A stretch of 64,000 nucleotides of DNA, taken from assembly GCF_002953195.1 (NCBI RefSeq), contig NZ_CP026377.1, positions 372,001 to 436,000 on the forward strand, in the 5' to 3' direction. A program made the translations under genes and the position numbers. Under the pieces are notes generated by a model, which saw nothing but the letters and a program-made list of their open reading frames with translations, searched no databases and had not been told where the DNA came from. The DNA comes from Mixta gaviniae. GTDB taxonomy: Bacteria; Pseudomonadota; Gammaproteobacteria; Enterobacterales; Enterobacteriaceae. Shown here one piece after another: positions 51,989 through 61,944 of the stretch (its first letter is position 1; each line of letters opens with the position of its first letter).

Positions 51989-52286
51989 CGCGCTGTTGCT
52001 TAGCTGCGCGGCCGCCGCCGCGCGCGATCCCTTCGCGCCGCCGTCGCCGCCCTGTGCATCCTCTGCTGCTTCGCTGGCGTCGTGGCAGCTGCAGGGGCTG
52101 ATCGGCCGGGATAATCACTATATTGGCTGGCTGCGCTCCGTGCAGGGCGAGACGCGGGTAGTGGCGCAGGATCGCCCGTCGCCATTCGCCGGCTGGCGCA
52201 TTGAGGCACTGACGCCGTTTCGCCTGACGCTGAGCGCGCCGCCGGGCTGCATTCCGCAGCAAGCGACGCTGCAAATGGAGGACTAA
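51966..52286 (+). CDS. hofP: PilP-like protein HofP
   Basis: A 106-residue exported protein: signal peptide or anchor MMKFLCISALLLSCAAAAA, then RDPFAPP, the hallmark of PilP-like proteins (E. coli HofP RDPFKPP), and a small beta-rich domain (WQLQGLIGRDNHYIGWL). Two adjacent ATGs (51966, 51969) are possible starts. It overlaps hofO by 23 bp and is 4 bp before hofQ. Confidence 0.82.
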   Translation: MMKFLCISALLLSCAAAAARDPFAPPSPPCASSAASLASWQLQGLIGRDNHYIGWLRSVQGETRVVAQDRPSPFAGWRIEALTPFRLTLSAPPGCIPQQATLQMED

Positions 52287-52290
52287 TCGT

Positions 52291-53517
52291 ATGACAAGGA
52301 ACGTTATCGCGCTGTTACTGCTGTTAAGCGCCGCCGCGCATGGCCGCGACGCGCCGCTCTCCCTTGCATTTAAGGAGGCGCCCATCGGGCAGGTGTTACA
52401 GGCGCTGGCTGATTATCAGCAGCTTAATCTGGTGATGGCGCCTGGCGTGGAGGGGACGATTACGCTGCGCCTGCGCGAGGTGCCCTGGCAGCAGGCGCTG
52501 ACGCTGCTGGCACGCATGGCGCGGCTAAAGATTGAGCGTGAGGAGGGCGTGTTGCTGGTCTTTCCGCAGGGCTGGCAACAGCAGGAGGCGCAGGAAAAGG
52601 CGCAGCAGCAGCCGTTGCAGGAGAGGGTGGTGGCGCTGCGGCATGCGGATGTCGCCGCCGTCAACGCCAGCCTGCAGGCCGAGCGCGCTAAGCTGATGAC
52701 GGCGCGCGGCAGCATTACCGTCGATACGCGCGCCAACTCCTTGCTGCTGCGCGATACGCCTGCGGCGCTGAACAGCGCGGCGGCCTGGATCGGCGCGCTG
52801 GACGTGGCGCGGGAGCAGGTGGAGCTGACGGCGCATATCGTCAGCATCGGCGAGGAGCATCTGCATGAGCTGGGCGTCAGCTGGCAGCTTTCCGGCGAAG
52901 AGGCGATCAACCAGGCGCTACGCAATCCCGCCCTGAACATCAATCTGGCCGCCGCCTCCCCTTCACTGACGGCGGGCCTGACGCTGGCGCGGCTGGATGG
53001 CCGCCTGCTCAATCTGGAGCTGAGCGCGCTGGAGCAGGAGAACCAGATTGAGATTATCGCCAGCCCGCGTCTGATAACCGCGCATCAGCAGCCGGCCAGC
53101 ATCAAGCAGGGCACGGAGATCCCGTATGAAGTCGCCAGCGGCAGCGACGGCGCCACCAGCATTGAATTTAAAGAGGCGGTACTGGGGATGGAAGTGACGC
53201 CGGTGGTGCAGCCGAACGACCGTATCCGCCTGACGCTGCACCTCAGCCAGAACGTGCCGGGGCGCAATATTAACAACGGCGACAGAGAGATCCTGACAAT
53301 TAATAAGCAGGAAATCACTACGCAGGTTACGCTTAAGGACGGTCAAACGCTGGCGTTGGGTGGCATATTTCAACAGGAATCGTCGCGTAATCATGATAGA
53401 GTCCCCCTGTTGGGCGATATACCGCTGCTGGGGGCGCTTTTTCGTCATCAGGTTCGCAATGACACGCGCCGGGAGCTGGTGATTTTTATTACGCCGCGCC
53501 TGGTGCGCGAAGAGTAA
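52291..53517 (+). CDS. hofQ: Secretin HofQ (DNA uptake porin)
   Basis: A 408-residue outer-membrane secretin of the PilQ/ComE family with signal peptide (about 1-18), N0/N1 domains (LSLAFKEAPIGQVLQALADY, ALRHADVAAVNASL) and a C-terminal secretin pore with VPLLGDIPLLGALFRH and FITPRLV. In E. coli, hofQ is needed for using external DNA as a nutrient. It ends hofMNOPQ; aroK follows after a 360-bp gap. All five hof genes are intact here. Confidence 0.93.
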   Translation: MTRNVIALLLLLSAAAHGRDAPLSLAFKEAPIGQVLQALADYQQLNLVMAPGVEGTITLRLREVPWQQALTLLARMARLKIEREEGVLLVFPQGWQQQEAQEKAQQQPLQERVVALRHADVAAVNASLQAERAKLMTARGSITVDTRANSLLLRDTPAALNSAAAWIGALDVAREQVELTAHIVSIGEEHLHELGVSWQLSGEEAINQALRNPALNINLAAASPSLTAGLTLARLDGRLLNLELSALEQENQIEIIASPRLITAHQQPASIKQGTEIPYEVASGSDGATSIEFKEAVLGMEVTPVVQPNDRIRLTLHLSQNVPGRNINNGDREILTINKQEITTQVTLKDGQTLALGGIFQQESSRNHDRVPLLGDIPLLGALFRHQVRNDTRRELVIFITPRLVREE

Positions 53518-53878
53518 CCAGCAGCGCATTTTTTCCCGGCTGAGTATCATATGCGTTTGACGCAGGGGCGGAATTAGCTTACAAGGTTTAGCGATTTTGA
53601 CTTATGGCAGGGCAAACGCATTGTTTGCCGCCAGGATACCGTGACAGGACGCTGCCTGAAGGGCAGCGGTTTTGACTCTTAGCGAACTGTGTGACGCGTG
53701 TTGGTTGCGTGTCCTGAGCCGGGCAATTTATTCGGTTGCCAAACGACCTTGAGTGTTGAGATAATTTTTCATCTGACTCTCGCACTATCGCTCATGAGGT
53801 TTCAGTTCATGTCCCGCCAGCGGCCCGGCCGTTGCAGACGGGGTATCATCAACGCATTGTCTTAGTAATACCGAAAAA
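53518..53878 (+). promoter_or_regulatory. hofQ-aroK intergenic region with a hairpin
   Basis: 361 bp without a gene. GCTGCC/GGCAGC (53651-53656 with 53662-53667) around TGAAG, followed by GGTTTTG, forms a terminator-like or attenuator-like hairpin. The aroK superoperon promoters should lie here; AATACCG precedes the aroK ATG and no strong ribosome site is seen. Confidence 0.5.
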
Positions 53879-54400
53879 ATGGCAGAGAAACGCAATATCT
53901 TTCTGGTTGGGCCTATGGGTGCCGGCAAAAGCACTATTGGTCGTCAGTTAGCTCAGCAACTCAATATGGAATTTTATGATTCCGATCAGGAAATTGAGCG
54001 ACGTACCGGAGCGGATGTGGGCTGGGTGTTTGACGTTGAAGGCGAAGCAGGTTTTCGCGAACGTGAAGAGAAAATCATCAATGAACTCACAGAAAAACAG
54101 GGCATCGTGCTGGCTACCGGCGGCGGCTCTGTAAAATCCCGCGAAACCCGTAATCGTCTCTCCGCCCGTGGTGTTGTGGTCTATCTCGAAACCACTATTG
54201 AGAAGCAACTGGCGCGTACGCAGCGCGATAAAAAGCGTCCTTTATTACAGGTTGAAACGCCGCCGCGCGAAGTGCTGGAAGCGCTGGCGGATGAACGTAA
54301 CCCTCTGTATGAAGAGATCGCTGATGTCACCATCCGCACCGATGATCAAAGTGCGAAAGTGGTAGCTAATCAGATCATTAATTTACTGGAAAAGAACTAA
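53879..54400 (+). CDS. aroK: Shikimate kinase I
   Basis: A 173-residue P-loop kinase phosphorylating shikimate in aromatic amino acid synthesis. The Walker A motif GPMGAGKST is at 11-19, the shikimate-binding DSD at 34-36 and GGG in ATGGGSV. Length equals E. coli AroK. It begins the aroK-aroB-damX-dam-rpe-gph-trpS superoperon and is 39 bp before aroB. Confidence 0.98.
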   Translation: MAEKRNIFLVGPMGAGKSTIGRQLAQQLNMEFYDSDQEIERRTGADVGWVFDVEGEAGFREREEKIINELTEKQGIVLATGGGSVKSRETRNRLSARGVVVYLETTIEKQLARTQRDKKRPLLQVETPPREVLEALADERNPLYEEIADVTIRTDDQSAKVVANQIINLLEKN

Positions 54401-54439
54401 TTATCGCCTGAGGGCATAGCGAAAAGGTTATACAGCGTC

Positions 54440-55528
54440 ATGGAGAGGATCACCGTTACCCTTGGGGAGCGTAGCTACCCGATCACCATCGCCGCCGGTC
54501 TGTTTAACGAAGCGGCTGCTTTTTGGCCGTTGAAAGCAGGCGACCAGGCTATGCTGGTTACCAATGAAACGCTGGCTCCTCTCTATCTGGCCTCGCTGCG
54601 GCAGCGGCTGGAGGACGCAGGGGTCAAGGTGGATCAGGTTATCCTTCCCGATGGCGAACAGTATAAAACCCTGGCGGTAATGGATCAGGTCTTTACCGCT
54701 CTGCTGCAAAAGCCTCACGGCCGCGACACCACGCTGGTGGCGCTTGGCGGGGGCGTTATCGGCGATTTGACCGGTTTCGCTGCGGCCAGCTATCAGCGCG
54801 GCGTGCGCTTTATTCAGGTGCCGACGACGCTGCTTTCCCAGGTCGATTCCTCCGTAGGAGGAAAAACGGCCGTCAATCATCCGCTGGGCAAAAACATGAT
54901 CGGCGCCTTCTGGCAGCCGGCATCGGTGGTTATCGATCTCGACTGTCTGCGTAGCCTGCCGCCGCGCGAGCTGGCCTCCGGCATGGCCGAAGTCATCAAG
55001 TACGGCATCATTCTCGACGGCGAGTTTTTCAGCTGGCTGGAGCAAAATATTGACGCGCTGATGGCGCTGGACGACGCCGTAATGGCGCAGTGCATCCGCC
55101 GCTGCTGCGAGTTGAAAGCGGAGGTGGTGGCGGCGGATGAACGCGAGACTGGCCTGCGGGCGCTGCTCAATCTGGGCCACACCTACGGGCACGCCATCGA
55201 AGCGCATATGGGCTACGGCAACTGGCTGCACGGCGAAGCGGTGGCGGCCGGGATGGTGATGGCCGCGCGCACCGCGGAACGTCTGGGCCAGTTCAGCGCA
55301 GGCGATACCGAACGCATTATCCGTCTGCTGACGCGCGCCGGCCTGCCGGTTCACGGGCCGGACGCGATGACGGCGCAGGATTATCTGCCGCACATGCTGC
55401 GTGATAAGAAAGTGCTGGCGGGCGAGCTGCGCCTGGTGCTGCCGCTGGCTATCGGCAAAGCCGAGGTGCGCGGCGGCGTGGCGCATGATATTGTGCTTGC
55501 CGCAATTGAAGAGTGCCGTAAGGCGTGA
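54440..55528 (+). CDS. aroB: 3-dehydroquinate synthase
   Basis: A 362-residue NAD- and zinc-dependent enzyme converting DAHP to 3-dehydroquinate, the second step of the shikimate pathway. NAD-binding [13 protein letters not shown], the catalytic region [15 protein letters not shown] and metal-binding [11 protein letters not shown] and [10 protein letters not shown] are present. Same length as E. coli AroB. Lies between aroK and damX. Confidence 0.98.
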   Translation: MERITVTLGERSYPITIAAGLFNEAAAFWPLKAGDQAMLVTNETLAPLYLASLRQRLEDAGVKVDQVILPDGEQYKTLAVMDQVFTALLQKPHGRDTTLVALGGGVIGDLTGFAAASYQRGVRFIQVPTTLLSQVDSSVGGKTAVNHPLGKNMIGAFWQPASVVIDLDCLRSLPPRELASGMAEVIKYGIILDGEFFSWLEQNIDALMALDDAVMAQCIRRCCELKAEVVAADERETGLRALLNLGHTYGHAIEAHMGYGNWLHGEAVAAGMVMAARTAERLGQFSAGDTERIIRLLTRAGLPVHGPDAMTAQDYLPHMLRDKKVLAGELRLVLPLAIGKAEVRGGVAHDIVLAAIEECRKA

Positions 55529-55589
55529 CAGTGATCGAGGCCGCAACCGGGAAAGGTTGGCGGCGTTTGCCGTAAGACGGGGAGGTTGA

Positions 55590-56612
55590 ATGGATGAGTT
55601 TAAACCGGAAGACGAGTTAAAACCTGACACCAGCGATCGCCGTCCGACGCGGCCTCGCAAAACGTCTTCTGCGCCTAAAGCGAAAACGCCGGTATCGCGT
55701 CAGCGAATGATGATGGGCATCGGCGTGCTGGTGCTGCTGCTGTTGGTGATTGGCATCGGTTCGGCGCTGAAAGGCCCGGACAACGATAAGCCGGCCGCGC
55801 AGTCAGGATCCGGCGCAGCCTCCGGCGGCGGCACCGAACGCAATATCGATCTTTCCGGCTCGACGCCGACAGGCGGCCAGAGTAACGGCGCGCCGAACGA
55901 CGCGACGGCCATGAATGGCGGCGACACGGCCTCGCAGTCGCCGCAGCCAGTTTCCGTTCCACCGGTCTCCTCCACCCCGACGCAGGCGGCGCCGATTGAA
56001 TCGCCGCAGAATCAGCAGCGCGTCGAACTGCCGGGCGATCTTAACAACGCCCTGACCAATCAGCAGGGTGAGATGGATTCCGCCGCGCAGGGCGCGATGG
56101 GCGGCAGTTCGCTGCCGACCGCGCCGGCGACGGTCAACGGTAGCGGCGCCGGCAGCGTCAACAGCAATCAGGTGGTCTCCGCGCCGCGTCAGAGCAGCGC
56201 GCAGAGCAACGTGAAATCGACGCCAACCCATAAGCCTGCCGCCAGCCAGTCATCCGCAAACGCGAAACAGAGTGGCGCGCCAGCCGCGAAGCAGAGCAGC
56301 AAGCCTGCCGCCAGCAGCGCACATTCCGCGCCGGCCGCCAGTCAAAGCACGCCGGGCGGCAGCTATACGCTGCAGCTGAGCAGCGCCTCGCGCTCCGATA
56401 CGCTGAACGCCTGGGCGAAAAAACAGAATCTGAGTAACTACCATGTCTATCAAACCACGCGCAACGGTCAGCCGTGGTATGTGCTGGTCAGCGGCGCTTA
56501 CGCCACGCCAGCCGACGCTAAACGCGCCGTGGCCTCGCTGCCGGCGGAAGTCCAGGCGAAGAAGCCCTGGGTTAAGCCTGTCAGTCAGGTAAAGAAAGAG
56601 GCGGGACGCTAA
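55590..56612 (+). CDS. damX: Cell division protein DamX
   Basis: A 340-residue bitopic inner-membrane protein. A charged cytosolic N terminus (1-40), one membrane helix (about 41-60), a long Ser/Ala/Pro/Gln-rich linker and a C-terminal SPOR domain (about 263-335, YTLQLSSASRSDTLNAW ... WYVLVSGAYATPADAKRAV) that binds septal peptidoglycan. It is shorter than E. coli DamX (428), the difference being in the linker. It sits between aroB and dam as usual. Confidence 0.95.
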   Translation: MDEFKPEDELKPDTSDRRPTRPRKTSSAPKAKTPVSRQRMMMGIGVLVLLLLVIGIGSALKGPDNDKPAAQSGSGAASGGGTERNIDLSGSTPTGGQSNGAPNDATAMNGGDTASQSPQPVSVPPVSSTPTQAAPIESPQNQQRVELPGDLNNALTNQQGEMDSAAQGAMGGSSLPTAPATVNGSGAGSVNSNQVVSAPRQSSAQSNVKSTPTHKPAASQSSANAKQSGAPAAKQSSKPAASSAHSAPAASQSTPGGSYTLQLSSASRSDTLNAWAKKQNLSNYHVYQTTRNGQPWYVLVSGAYATPADAKRAVASLPAEVQAKKPWVKPVSQVKKEAGR

Positions 56613-56640
56613 GCGGTTTTCCGCAGCAGTTCCTGCGGCG

Positions 56641-56709
56641 GCGCGCTCTGGCAGCGCGCTGTCTCAGCCGGTTCGACGGCCTTTAAGATGGCAACCTGGT
56701 TGCCATCTT
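56641..56709 (+). terminator. Two hairpins between damX and dam
   Basis: GCGCGCT/AGCGCGC (56641-56647 with 56653-56659) is followed by AAGATGGCAAC/GTTGCCATCTT (56685-56695 with 56699-56709) and TTGCTG. The second resembles a weak terminator or processing site inside the superoperon. Confidence 0.55.
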
Positions 56710-56790
56710 TGCTGTCAGAAGGATCCATAAGCGCAGATATGCTGTCGCTATAGCCACAGCCAGATGAACAGAAGTAACCAAAACGACGGC

Positions 56791-57603
56791 ATGAAAAAAC
56801 ATCGCGCTTTCCTGAAATGGGCGGGCGGCAAATATCCTCTGTTAGAGGATATTCGTCGTCATTTGCCGCAAGGCGACTGTCTGGTCGAGCCTTTTGTCGG
56901 CGCCGGCTCGGTGTTTCTTAACACCGATTATCCGCGCTATGTGCTGGCAGATATCAATAACGATCTGATCAGCCTGTATAACATCGTTAAAGGGCGTACC
57001 GCCGAATTCGTCGACGACGCGCGTCAGCTTTTTACGCCGCGCCACAACGAAGCGGACGCTTACTACACGCACCGCAGTGCGTTTAACGCCAGCAGCGATG
57101 CCTATCAGCGCGCGCTGCTGTTTCTCTATCTCAATCGTCACGGCTATAACGGCCTGTGTCGTTACAACCTGCGCGGCGAATTCAACGTGCCTTTTGGCCG
57201 CTACCGCAAGCCCTATTTTCCAGAGGAAGAGCTGTACGGCTTCGCCGAGCGCGCGCAAAAAGCCACCTTTGTCTGTGAATCGTACGATGTTACCCTGAGC
57301 AAGGCGCAGGCGGGGTCGGTGGTCTATTGCGATCCGCCCTACGCGCCGCTGTCGGCGACGGCGAACTTTACCGCCTACCACACCAACAGCTTCAGCCTGC
57401 GTGAGCAGCAGCATCTGGCGGAGCTGGCGGTTAAGCTGGCGCAGGAGAACTGCATTCCGGTGCTGATATCTAACCACGATACCGAGCTGACGCGGCTCTG
57501 GTATCAGGAGGCGGCGCTGCATGTGGTAAAGGCGCGCCGATCGATCAGCAGAAGCATGAGTGGTCGCACCAAAGTTGACGAGCTGCTGGCGCTGTTTAGC
57601 TAG
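56791..57603 (+). CDS. dam: DNA adenine methyltransferase Dam
   Basis: A 270-residue methyltransferase acting on adenine in GATC, used in mismatch repair, replication timing and gene control. The AdoMet motif FVGAGSVF and the catalytic DPPY (181-184) are present, with MKKHRAFLKWAGGK at the N terminus as in E. coli. I chose the ATG at 56791 for that match; an ATG at 56764 would add nine residues, and neither has a strong ribosome site. In the aroK-trpS superoperon. Confidence 0.97.
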   Translation: MKKHRAFLKWAGGKYPLLEDIRRHLPQGDCLVEPFVGAGSVFLNTDYPRYVLADINNDLISLYNIVKGRTAEFVDDARQLFTPRHNEADAYYTHRSAFNASSDAYQRALLFLYLNRHGYNGLCRYNLRGEFNVPFGRYRKPYFPEEELYGFAERAQKATFVCESYDVTLSKAQAGSVVYCDPPYAPLSATANFTAYHTNSFSLREQQHLAELAVKLAQENCIPVLISNHDTELTRLWYQEAALHVVKARRSISRSMSGRTKVDELLALFS

Positions 57604-57669
57604 TCGGTTTCGTCCGCGACCAGCGCAATCTGTCAGTACTATTACTGGCGCATACAGTGGGAGATACGG

Positions 57670-58356
57670 ATGAAACGATTTTTGCTGGCCCCTTCAATCC
57701 TCTCAGCAGACTTTGCCCGCCTGGGCGAAGACGCAGCGAAAGCGCTGGCTGCGGGAGGTGATGTGGTGCATTTCGACGTGATGGACAACCATTATGTGCC
57801 TAACCTGACCATGGGGCCGATGGTGTTGAAAGCGCTGCGTGACTACGGCATTACCGCTCCGATTGACGTTCACCTGATGGTGAAGCCGGTCGACAGCCTG
57901 ATCCCCCAGTTCGCCGAAGCGGGCGCCAGCTATATCACTTTTCATCCGGAAGCCAGCGAGCATATCGACCGCAGCCTGCAGCTGATCAAAGAGCATGGCT
58001 GCAAAGCGGGGCTGGTGTTTAATCCGGCGACGCCGCTGAGCTACCTCGACTACGTGATGGACAAGCTGGATATCATCCTGATTATGTCCGTCAATCCCGG
58101 TTTCGGTGGCCAGTCCTTTATTCCCGGCACGCTGGACAAGCTACGCGAAGCGCGCAAGCGCATCGATGAGAGCGGCTACGACATTCGTCTTGAAGTGGAC
58201 GGCGGCGTGAAGGTGGAAAATATCGCTGAAATCGCGGCGGCGGGCGCGGATATGTTCGTCGCCGGCTCGGCGATTTTCGGCCAGCCTGACTATAAAAAAG
58301 TGATCGAGGCGATGCGCAACGAGCTGGAGAAGAGCCGTCATGGCGCGTTTCACTGA
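57670..58356 (+). CDS. rpe: Ribulose-phosphate 3-epimerase
   Basis: A 228-residue TIM-barrel enzyme interconverting ribulose 5-phosphate and xylulose 5-phosphate in the pentose phosphate pathway. Active-site strands [39 protein letters not shown] and EVDGGV are all present. Overlaps gph by 17 bp. Confidence 0.98.
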   Translation: MKRFLLAPSILSADFARLGEDAAKALAAGGDVVHFDVMDNHYVPNLTMGPMVLKALRDYGITAPIDVHLMVKPVDSLIPQFAEAGASYITFHPEASEHIDRSLQLIKEHGCKAGLVFNPATPLSYLDYVMDKLDIILIMSVNPGFGGQSFIPGTLDKLREARKRIDESGYDIRLEVDGGVKVENIAEIAAAGADMFVAGSAIFGQPDYKKVIEAMRNELEKSRHGAFH

Positions 58357-59017
58357 TATTCGCGCGCTGGCGTTCGATCTGGACGGCACGCTGGTGGACA
58401 GCCTGCCGGGTCTCGCCGACGCCATCGATCTGGCGCTTAACGATCTACAGCTGCCCGCCGCCGGCGCGCCGCGCGTGGCGACCTGGATCGGCAACGGTGC
58501 CGATGTGATGGTCGAGCGCGCGCTGAGCTGGGCGCAGCAGGGCCAGCCTGACGCCGGGCTGCTGCGCGAAGCCCGGACGCTGTTCGATAAATATTATGCC
58601 GATACGGCGGAAGCGGGCACTACGCTGTTTCCGCACGTGGCGCCAGCGCTGGAGAAGCTGGCTGCCGCAGCGCTGCCGCTGGCGCTGGTGACCAATAAGC
58701 CGACGCCCTTCGTGGCGCCGCTACTGCGCTCACTCGGCATCGCCCGGCACTTCTCTCTGGTGATCGGTGGCGATGATGTGGCGGCGAAAAAACCGCATCC
58801 GGCGCCGCTGTTTTTAGTCTTAGGCAAGTTTGGCCTGCTGCCGCAGGAGCTGCTGTTTGTCGGCGATTCCCGCAATGATATTCTGGCGGCGAAGGCGGCC
58901 GGCTGCCCCTGCGTGGGCATGTCGTTCGGCTATAACTACGGCGAGCCTATCGCCAGCAGCGAACCGGATCTGGTTCTGGACGATTTCAACGATCTTATGC
59001 CCGCTTTGGGGCGGTAA
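58340..59017 (+). CDS. gph: Phosphoglycolate phosphatase
   Basis: A 225-residue HAD phosphatase that removes 2-phosphoglycolate, for instance from DNA repair of oxidised ends. Motif [11 protein letters not shown] (12-21), motif II VTNKPTP, motif III Lys in KKPHPAP and motif [14 protein letters not shown] are intact. It begins inside rpe (17-bp overlap) and is 18 bp before trpS. Confidence 0.97.
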   Translation: MARFTDIRALAFDLDGTLVDSLPGLADAIDLALNDLQLPAAGAPRVATWIGNGADVMVERALSWAQQGQPDAGLLREARTLFDKYYADTAEAGTTLFPHVAPALEKLAAAALPLALVTNKPTPFVAPLLRSLGIARHFSLVIGGDDVAAKKPHPAPLFLVLGKFGLLPQELLFVGDSRNDILAAKAAGCPCVGMSFGYNYGEPIASSEPDLVLDDFNDLMPALGR

Positions 59018-59035
59018 TTATCAGGATTTAAAAGC

Positions 59036-60040
59036 ATGAGCAAACCCATCGTATTTAGCGGCGCACAGCCCTCCGGCGAACTGACCATTGGTAACTACAT
59101 GGGAGCTATGCGTCAGTGGGTCCAGATGCAGGATGACTACCACTGCATCTACTGTATCGTCGATCTGCACGCGATCACCGTTCGTCAGGATCCCGCCGCG
59201 CTGCGCAAAGCGACGCTGGATACGCTGGCGCTCTATCTGGCGTGCGGTATCGATCCGCAGAAAAGCACCATTTTCGTCCAGTCGCACGTGCCGGAGCATA
59301 CCCAGCTGAGCTGGGTGCTGAACTGCTACACCTATTTTGGTGAGCTGAGCCGTATGACCCAGTTCAAAGATAAATCCGCCCGCTATGCGGAAAACATCAA
59401 CGCCGGCCTGTTTGATTATCCGGTGCTGATGGCGGCGGACATTCTGCTCTATCAGACCAACCAGGTGCCGGTCGGCGAAGATCAGAAACAGCATCTGGAG
59501 CTGAGCCGCGATATCGCCCAGCGCTTCAACGCCATCTATGGCGACGTGTTCAAGGTGCCGGAGCCGTTTATTCCGAAATCGGGCGCGCGCGTTATGTCGC
59601 TGCTGGAGCCGACGAAAAAGATGTCGAAGTCAGACGATAACCGCAATAACGTGATCGGCCTGCTGGAAGATCCGAAAGCGGTCGTGAAGAAGATCAAGCG
59701 CGCGGTGACCGATTCTGATGAGCCGCCGGTGGTGCGTTACGACGTGCAGAACAAAGCGGGCGTCTCTAACCTGCTGGATATTCTCTCCGCCATCTCCGGC
59801 AAAAGCATCAGCCAGCTGGAGCAGGAGTTCGAAGGCAAAATGTATGGCCATCTGAAAGGCGAAGTGGCTGACGCGGTCTCCGGCATGCTGAGCGAGCTAC
59901 AGACGCGCTATCAGCGTTATCGCGAAGATGAAGCTTTCCTTGAGCAGGTAATGCGCGAAGGCGCGGCGAAAGCGCGCGCACATGCGCAGGAAACGTTGAA
60001 GAAAGTCTACGAAGCGGTCGGTTTCGTCGCGCAGCCGTAA
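59036..60040 (+). CDS. trpS: Tryptophanyl-tRNA synthetase
   Basis: A 334-residue class I synthetase charging tRNA-Trp. The HIGH-type motif reads TIGN in [17 protein letters not shown] and the KMSKS motif is at KKMSKSDDN. Length matches E. coli TrpS. Last gene of the aroK superoperon, followed by a strong terminator. Confidence 0.98.
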   Translation: MSKPIVFSGAQPSGELTIGNYMGAMRQWVQMQDDYHCIYCIVDLHAITVRQDPAALRKATLDTLALYLACGIDPQKSTIFVQSHVPEHTQLSWVLNCYTYFGELSRMTQFKDKSARYAENINAGLFDYPVLMAADILLYQTNQVPVGEDQKQHLELSRDIAQRFNAIYGDVFKVPEPFIPKSGARVMSLLEPTKKMSKSDDNRNNVIGLLEDPKAVVKKIKRAVTDSDEPPVVRYDVQNKAGVSNLLDILSAISGKSISQLEQEFEGKMYGHLKGEVADAVSGMLSELQTRYQRYREDEAFLEQVMREGAAKARAHAQETLKKVYEAVGFVAQP

Positions 60041-60092
60041 GCGACGCAGGGCGGAGCAGCACGCGGCGCCCTGATCCCGTTTTCCGTCTGAC

Positions 60093-60121
60093 AAAAGGGC
60101 GCCATTGCGGCGCCCTTTTTT
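60093..60121. terminator. Bidirectional terminator between trpS and cysG
   Basis: AAAAGGGCGCC/GGCGCCCTTTT, an 11-bp perfect stem with a 5-nt loop and a T6 run, lies between convergent trpS and cysG. Confidence 0.92.
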
Positions 60122-60137
60122 CTTGCCTGCGGTGAGG

Positions 60138-61502
60138 TTAAAACCAGCGCAGCGTATCGCGCAGCGCAACCACCTGGCCGACGATAATCAGGCTCGGGCT
60201 GTTAACCTGCGCCGCCAGCGCTTCCAGCTCCCGCAGTTCGCCGCATACCACGCGCTGACGCGTGCTGGTGCCGTTTTCTACCAGCGCGACCGGCATAGTG
60301 GCCGCCATGCCGTGCGCCTGCAGCTGCCGCTGGATCTCGCCCGCCTGCGCCAGCCCCATATAGAACACCAGCGTCTGCTGACCGGCCGCCAGGTTGGCCC
60401 AGTCCAGCGACGCATCCTGTTTGCGATGGCCGGTGACGAAGCGCACGCTGTGCGCATAATCGCGATGCGTCAGCGGAATGCCGCTGTAGGCTGAGCAGCC
60501 GGAAGCGGCGGTAATGCCCGGCACCACCGAGAAGGGGATATTGCTGCCGACCAGCGTCTCCAGCTCTTCGCCGCCGCGTCCGAAGATAAAGGGATCGCCG
60601 CCTTTCAGCCGCACTACGCGCTTGCCGCGCTGCGCCTGCTGCAGCAGGATCTGGTTGATCTCCTCCTGCGGTACACAGTGATGGCCGGCGCGTTTGCCGA
60701 CGAAAATGCGTTCGGCGTCACGGCGCGCCAGCGCCAGCACCTCGTCAGAGACCAGCCGATCGTAAACCACGATATCCGCCTGCTGGATCTGCTGCAGCCC
60801 TTTCAGCGTCAGCAGCCCGGCGTCGCCCGGCCCGGCGCCAACCAGTACCACTTCGCCGCGGTTATCCAGCGGCTGCGCGAACAGCGCGTCGGTCAGTGCT
60901 TCTGCCTGGTGCGCATCGTTATTGGCCAGCGATTGCGCCAGACGATCGCTGACAAACAGTTTTTCCCAGAAGCGACGGCGTTCCTCGCCGGTGCGGTAGT
61001 GCTGTTTCACCCGCCCGCGCAGCCTGCCCGCCAGCGCCGCCAGCTTGCCGAGATGCTGCGGCAGCAGCGCCTCCAGCTTCTCCCGCAGCAGACGCGCCAG
61101 CACCGGCGCGCGACCGCCGGAGGAAACGGCAATCATCAGCGGCGAGCGGTCGATGATCGAAGGCATAATGGCGCTGGCCTGAGCTGGCGCATCCACCACG
61201 TTGCAAAACAGACGGCGCGCGTCCGCCGCGTCGCTGACCTGTTGATTGACCGCGTCATCACTGGTGGCGGCGATCGCCAGCCAGCATTCATCCAGCAGTG
61301 CGGGCGAGAAGGGCTGTTCCAGCAGCGTGACGTTGCCTGCCTGTTGCCATTCATAAAAGGGCGCGCTGAATTCCAGCGCGCAGACCCGCAGGCTGGCGCC
61401 GGCGTCCAGCAGCAGGCGCGCTTTGCGTGCGGCAACCTCGCCCGCGCCAACCAGCAAACAGACTTTGCCGCGCAGCTGACAGAATAAGGGTAGGTAATCC
61501 AT
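60138..61502 (-). CDS. cysG: Siroheme synthase CysG (trifunctional)
   Basis: A 454-residue fused enzyme making siroheme from uroporphyrinogen III. The N-terminal dehydrogenase/ferrochelatase half has the NAD motif [16 protein letters not shown] and the SSGGRAP loop; the C-terminal SUMT methyltransferase half starts near 215 ([31 protein letters not shown]). Siroheme is the cofactor of NirB and sulfite reductase, which explains its place after nirBD. ATG at 61502 follows GGAG. E. coli CysG has 457 residues. Confidence 0.97.
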   Translation of the reverse strand: MDYLPLFCQLRGKVCLLVGAGEVAARKARLLLDAGASLRVCALEFSAPFYEWQQAGNVTLLEQPFSPALLDECWLAIAATSDDAVNQQVSDAADARRLFCNVVDAPAQASAIMPSIIDRSPLMIAVSSGGRAPVLARLLREKLEALLPQHLGKLAALAGRLRGRVKQHYRTGEERRRFWEKLFVSDRLAQSLANNDAHQAEALTDALFAQPLDNRGEVVLVGAGPGDAGLLTLKGLQQIQQADIVVYDRLVSDEVLALARRDAERIFVGKRAGHHCVPQEEINQILLQQAQRGKRVVRLKGGDPFIFGRGGEELETLVGSNIPFSVVPGITAASGCSAYSGIPLTHRDYAHSVRFVTGHRKQDASLDWANLAAGQQTLVFYMGLAQAGEIQRQLQAHGMAATMPVALVENGTSTRQRVVCGELRELEALAAQVNSPSLIIVGQVVALRDTLRWF

Positions 61503-61550
61503 GGCGTTCTCCGACGTAGCGGTTTGATGTTGTTATGGTTTGCAGGTGAT

Positions 61551-61571
61551 GCGGCGCACGAGGTGCGCCGC
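61551..61571 (-). repeat. Perfect hairpin in the nirD-cysG spacer
   Basis: GCGGCGCAC/GTGCGCCGC, a 9-bp perfect stem with a GAG loop, lies in the 112-bp gap between nirD and cysG. No T tract follows on the minus strand, so it is not a normal terminator. E. coli has nirC at this place. Confidence 0.6.
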
Positions 61572-61614
61572 GGGCAGGAATAAACGAAACCTTATCTTCG
61601 GGCTGACTGCGGCG

Positions 61615-61944
61615 TCAGTCGCAGGCGACTTCCACCTTGCCTTCCCGTACTCGTACCGGCCAGCTGCGAACGGAGTGCGCGGCGTCTTCCATGCAGAGCC
61701 CGTCGCGCAGCCGGAAACGCTGTTTTTTCAGCGGGCTGGCGACCCACAGCTCTTGCTGATGCTCAGCGATGATGCCGCGCGACAGCACGCTGGCCTGGGC
61801 GAAGGGATCGATGTTGCTGATGGCGTACAGGGTTTCATCCGCGCGCGGACGGAAGATAGCGACCTGTTCGCCGTTCACCAGCGCGCAAACGCCGGTTGCG
61901 GGCAGAATGGCCTCTACTTTACAGACGGGTTGCCAGCGGCTCAT
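61615..61944 (-). CDS. nirD: Nitrite reductase small subunit NirD
   Basis: A 109-residue Rieske-fold protein without the iron-ligand Cys/His pairs, as is normal for NirD. Conserved GVCALVNGEQVAIFRP, NIDPFAQASVLSRG and VASPLKKQRFRLRDGLCMED match E. coli NirD (108). It partners NirB in cytosolic NADH-dependent nitrite reduction to ammonia. Its ATG overlaps the nirB stop. Confidence 0.97.
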   Translation of the reverse strand: MSRWQPVCKVEAILPATGVCALVNGEQVAIFRPRADETLYAISNIDPFAQASVLSRGIIAEHQQELWVASPLKKQRFRLRDGLCMEDAAHSVRSWPVRVREGKVEVACD

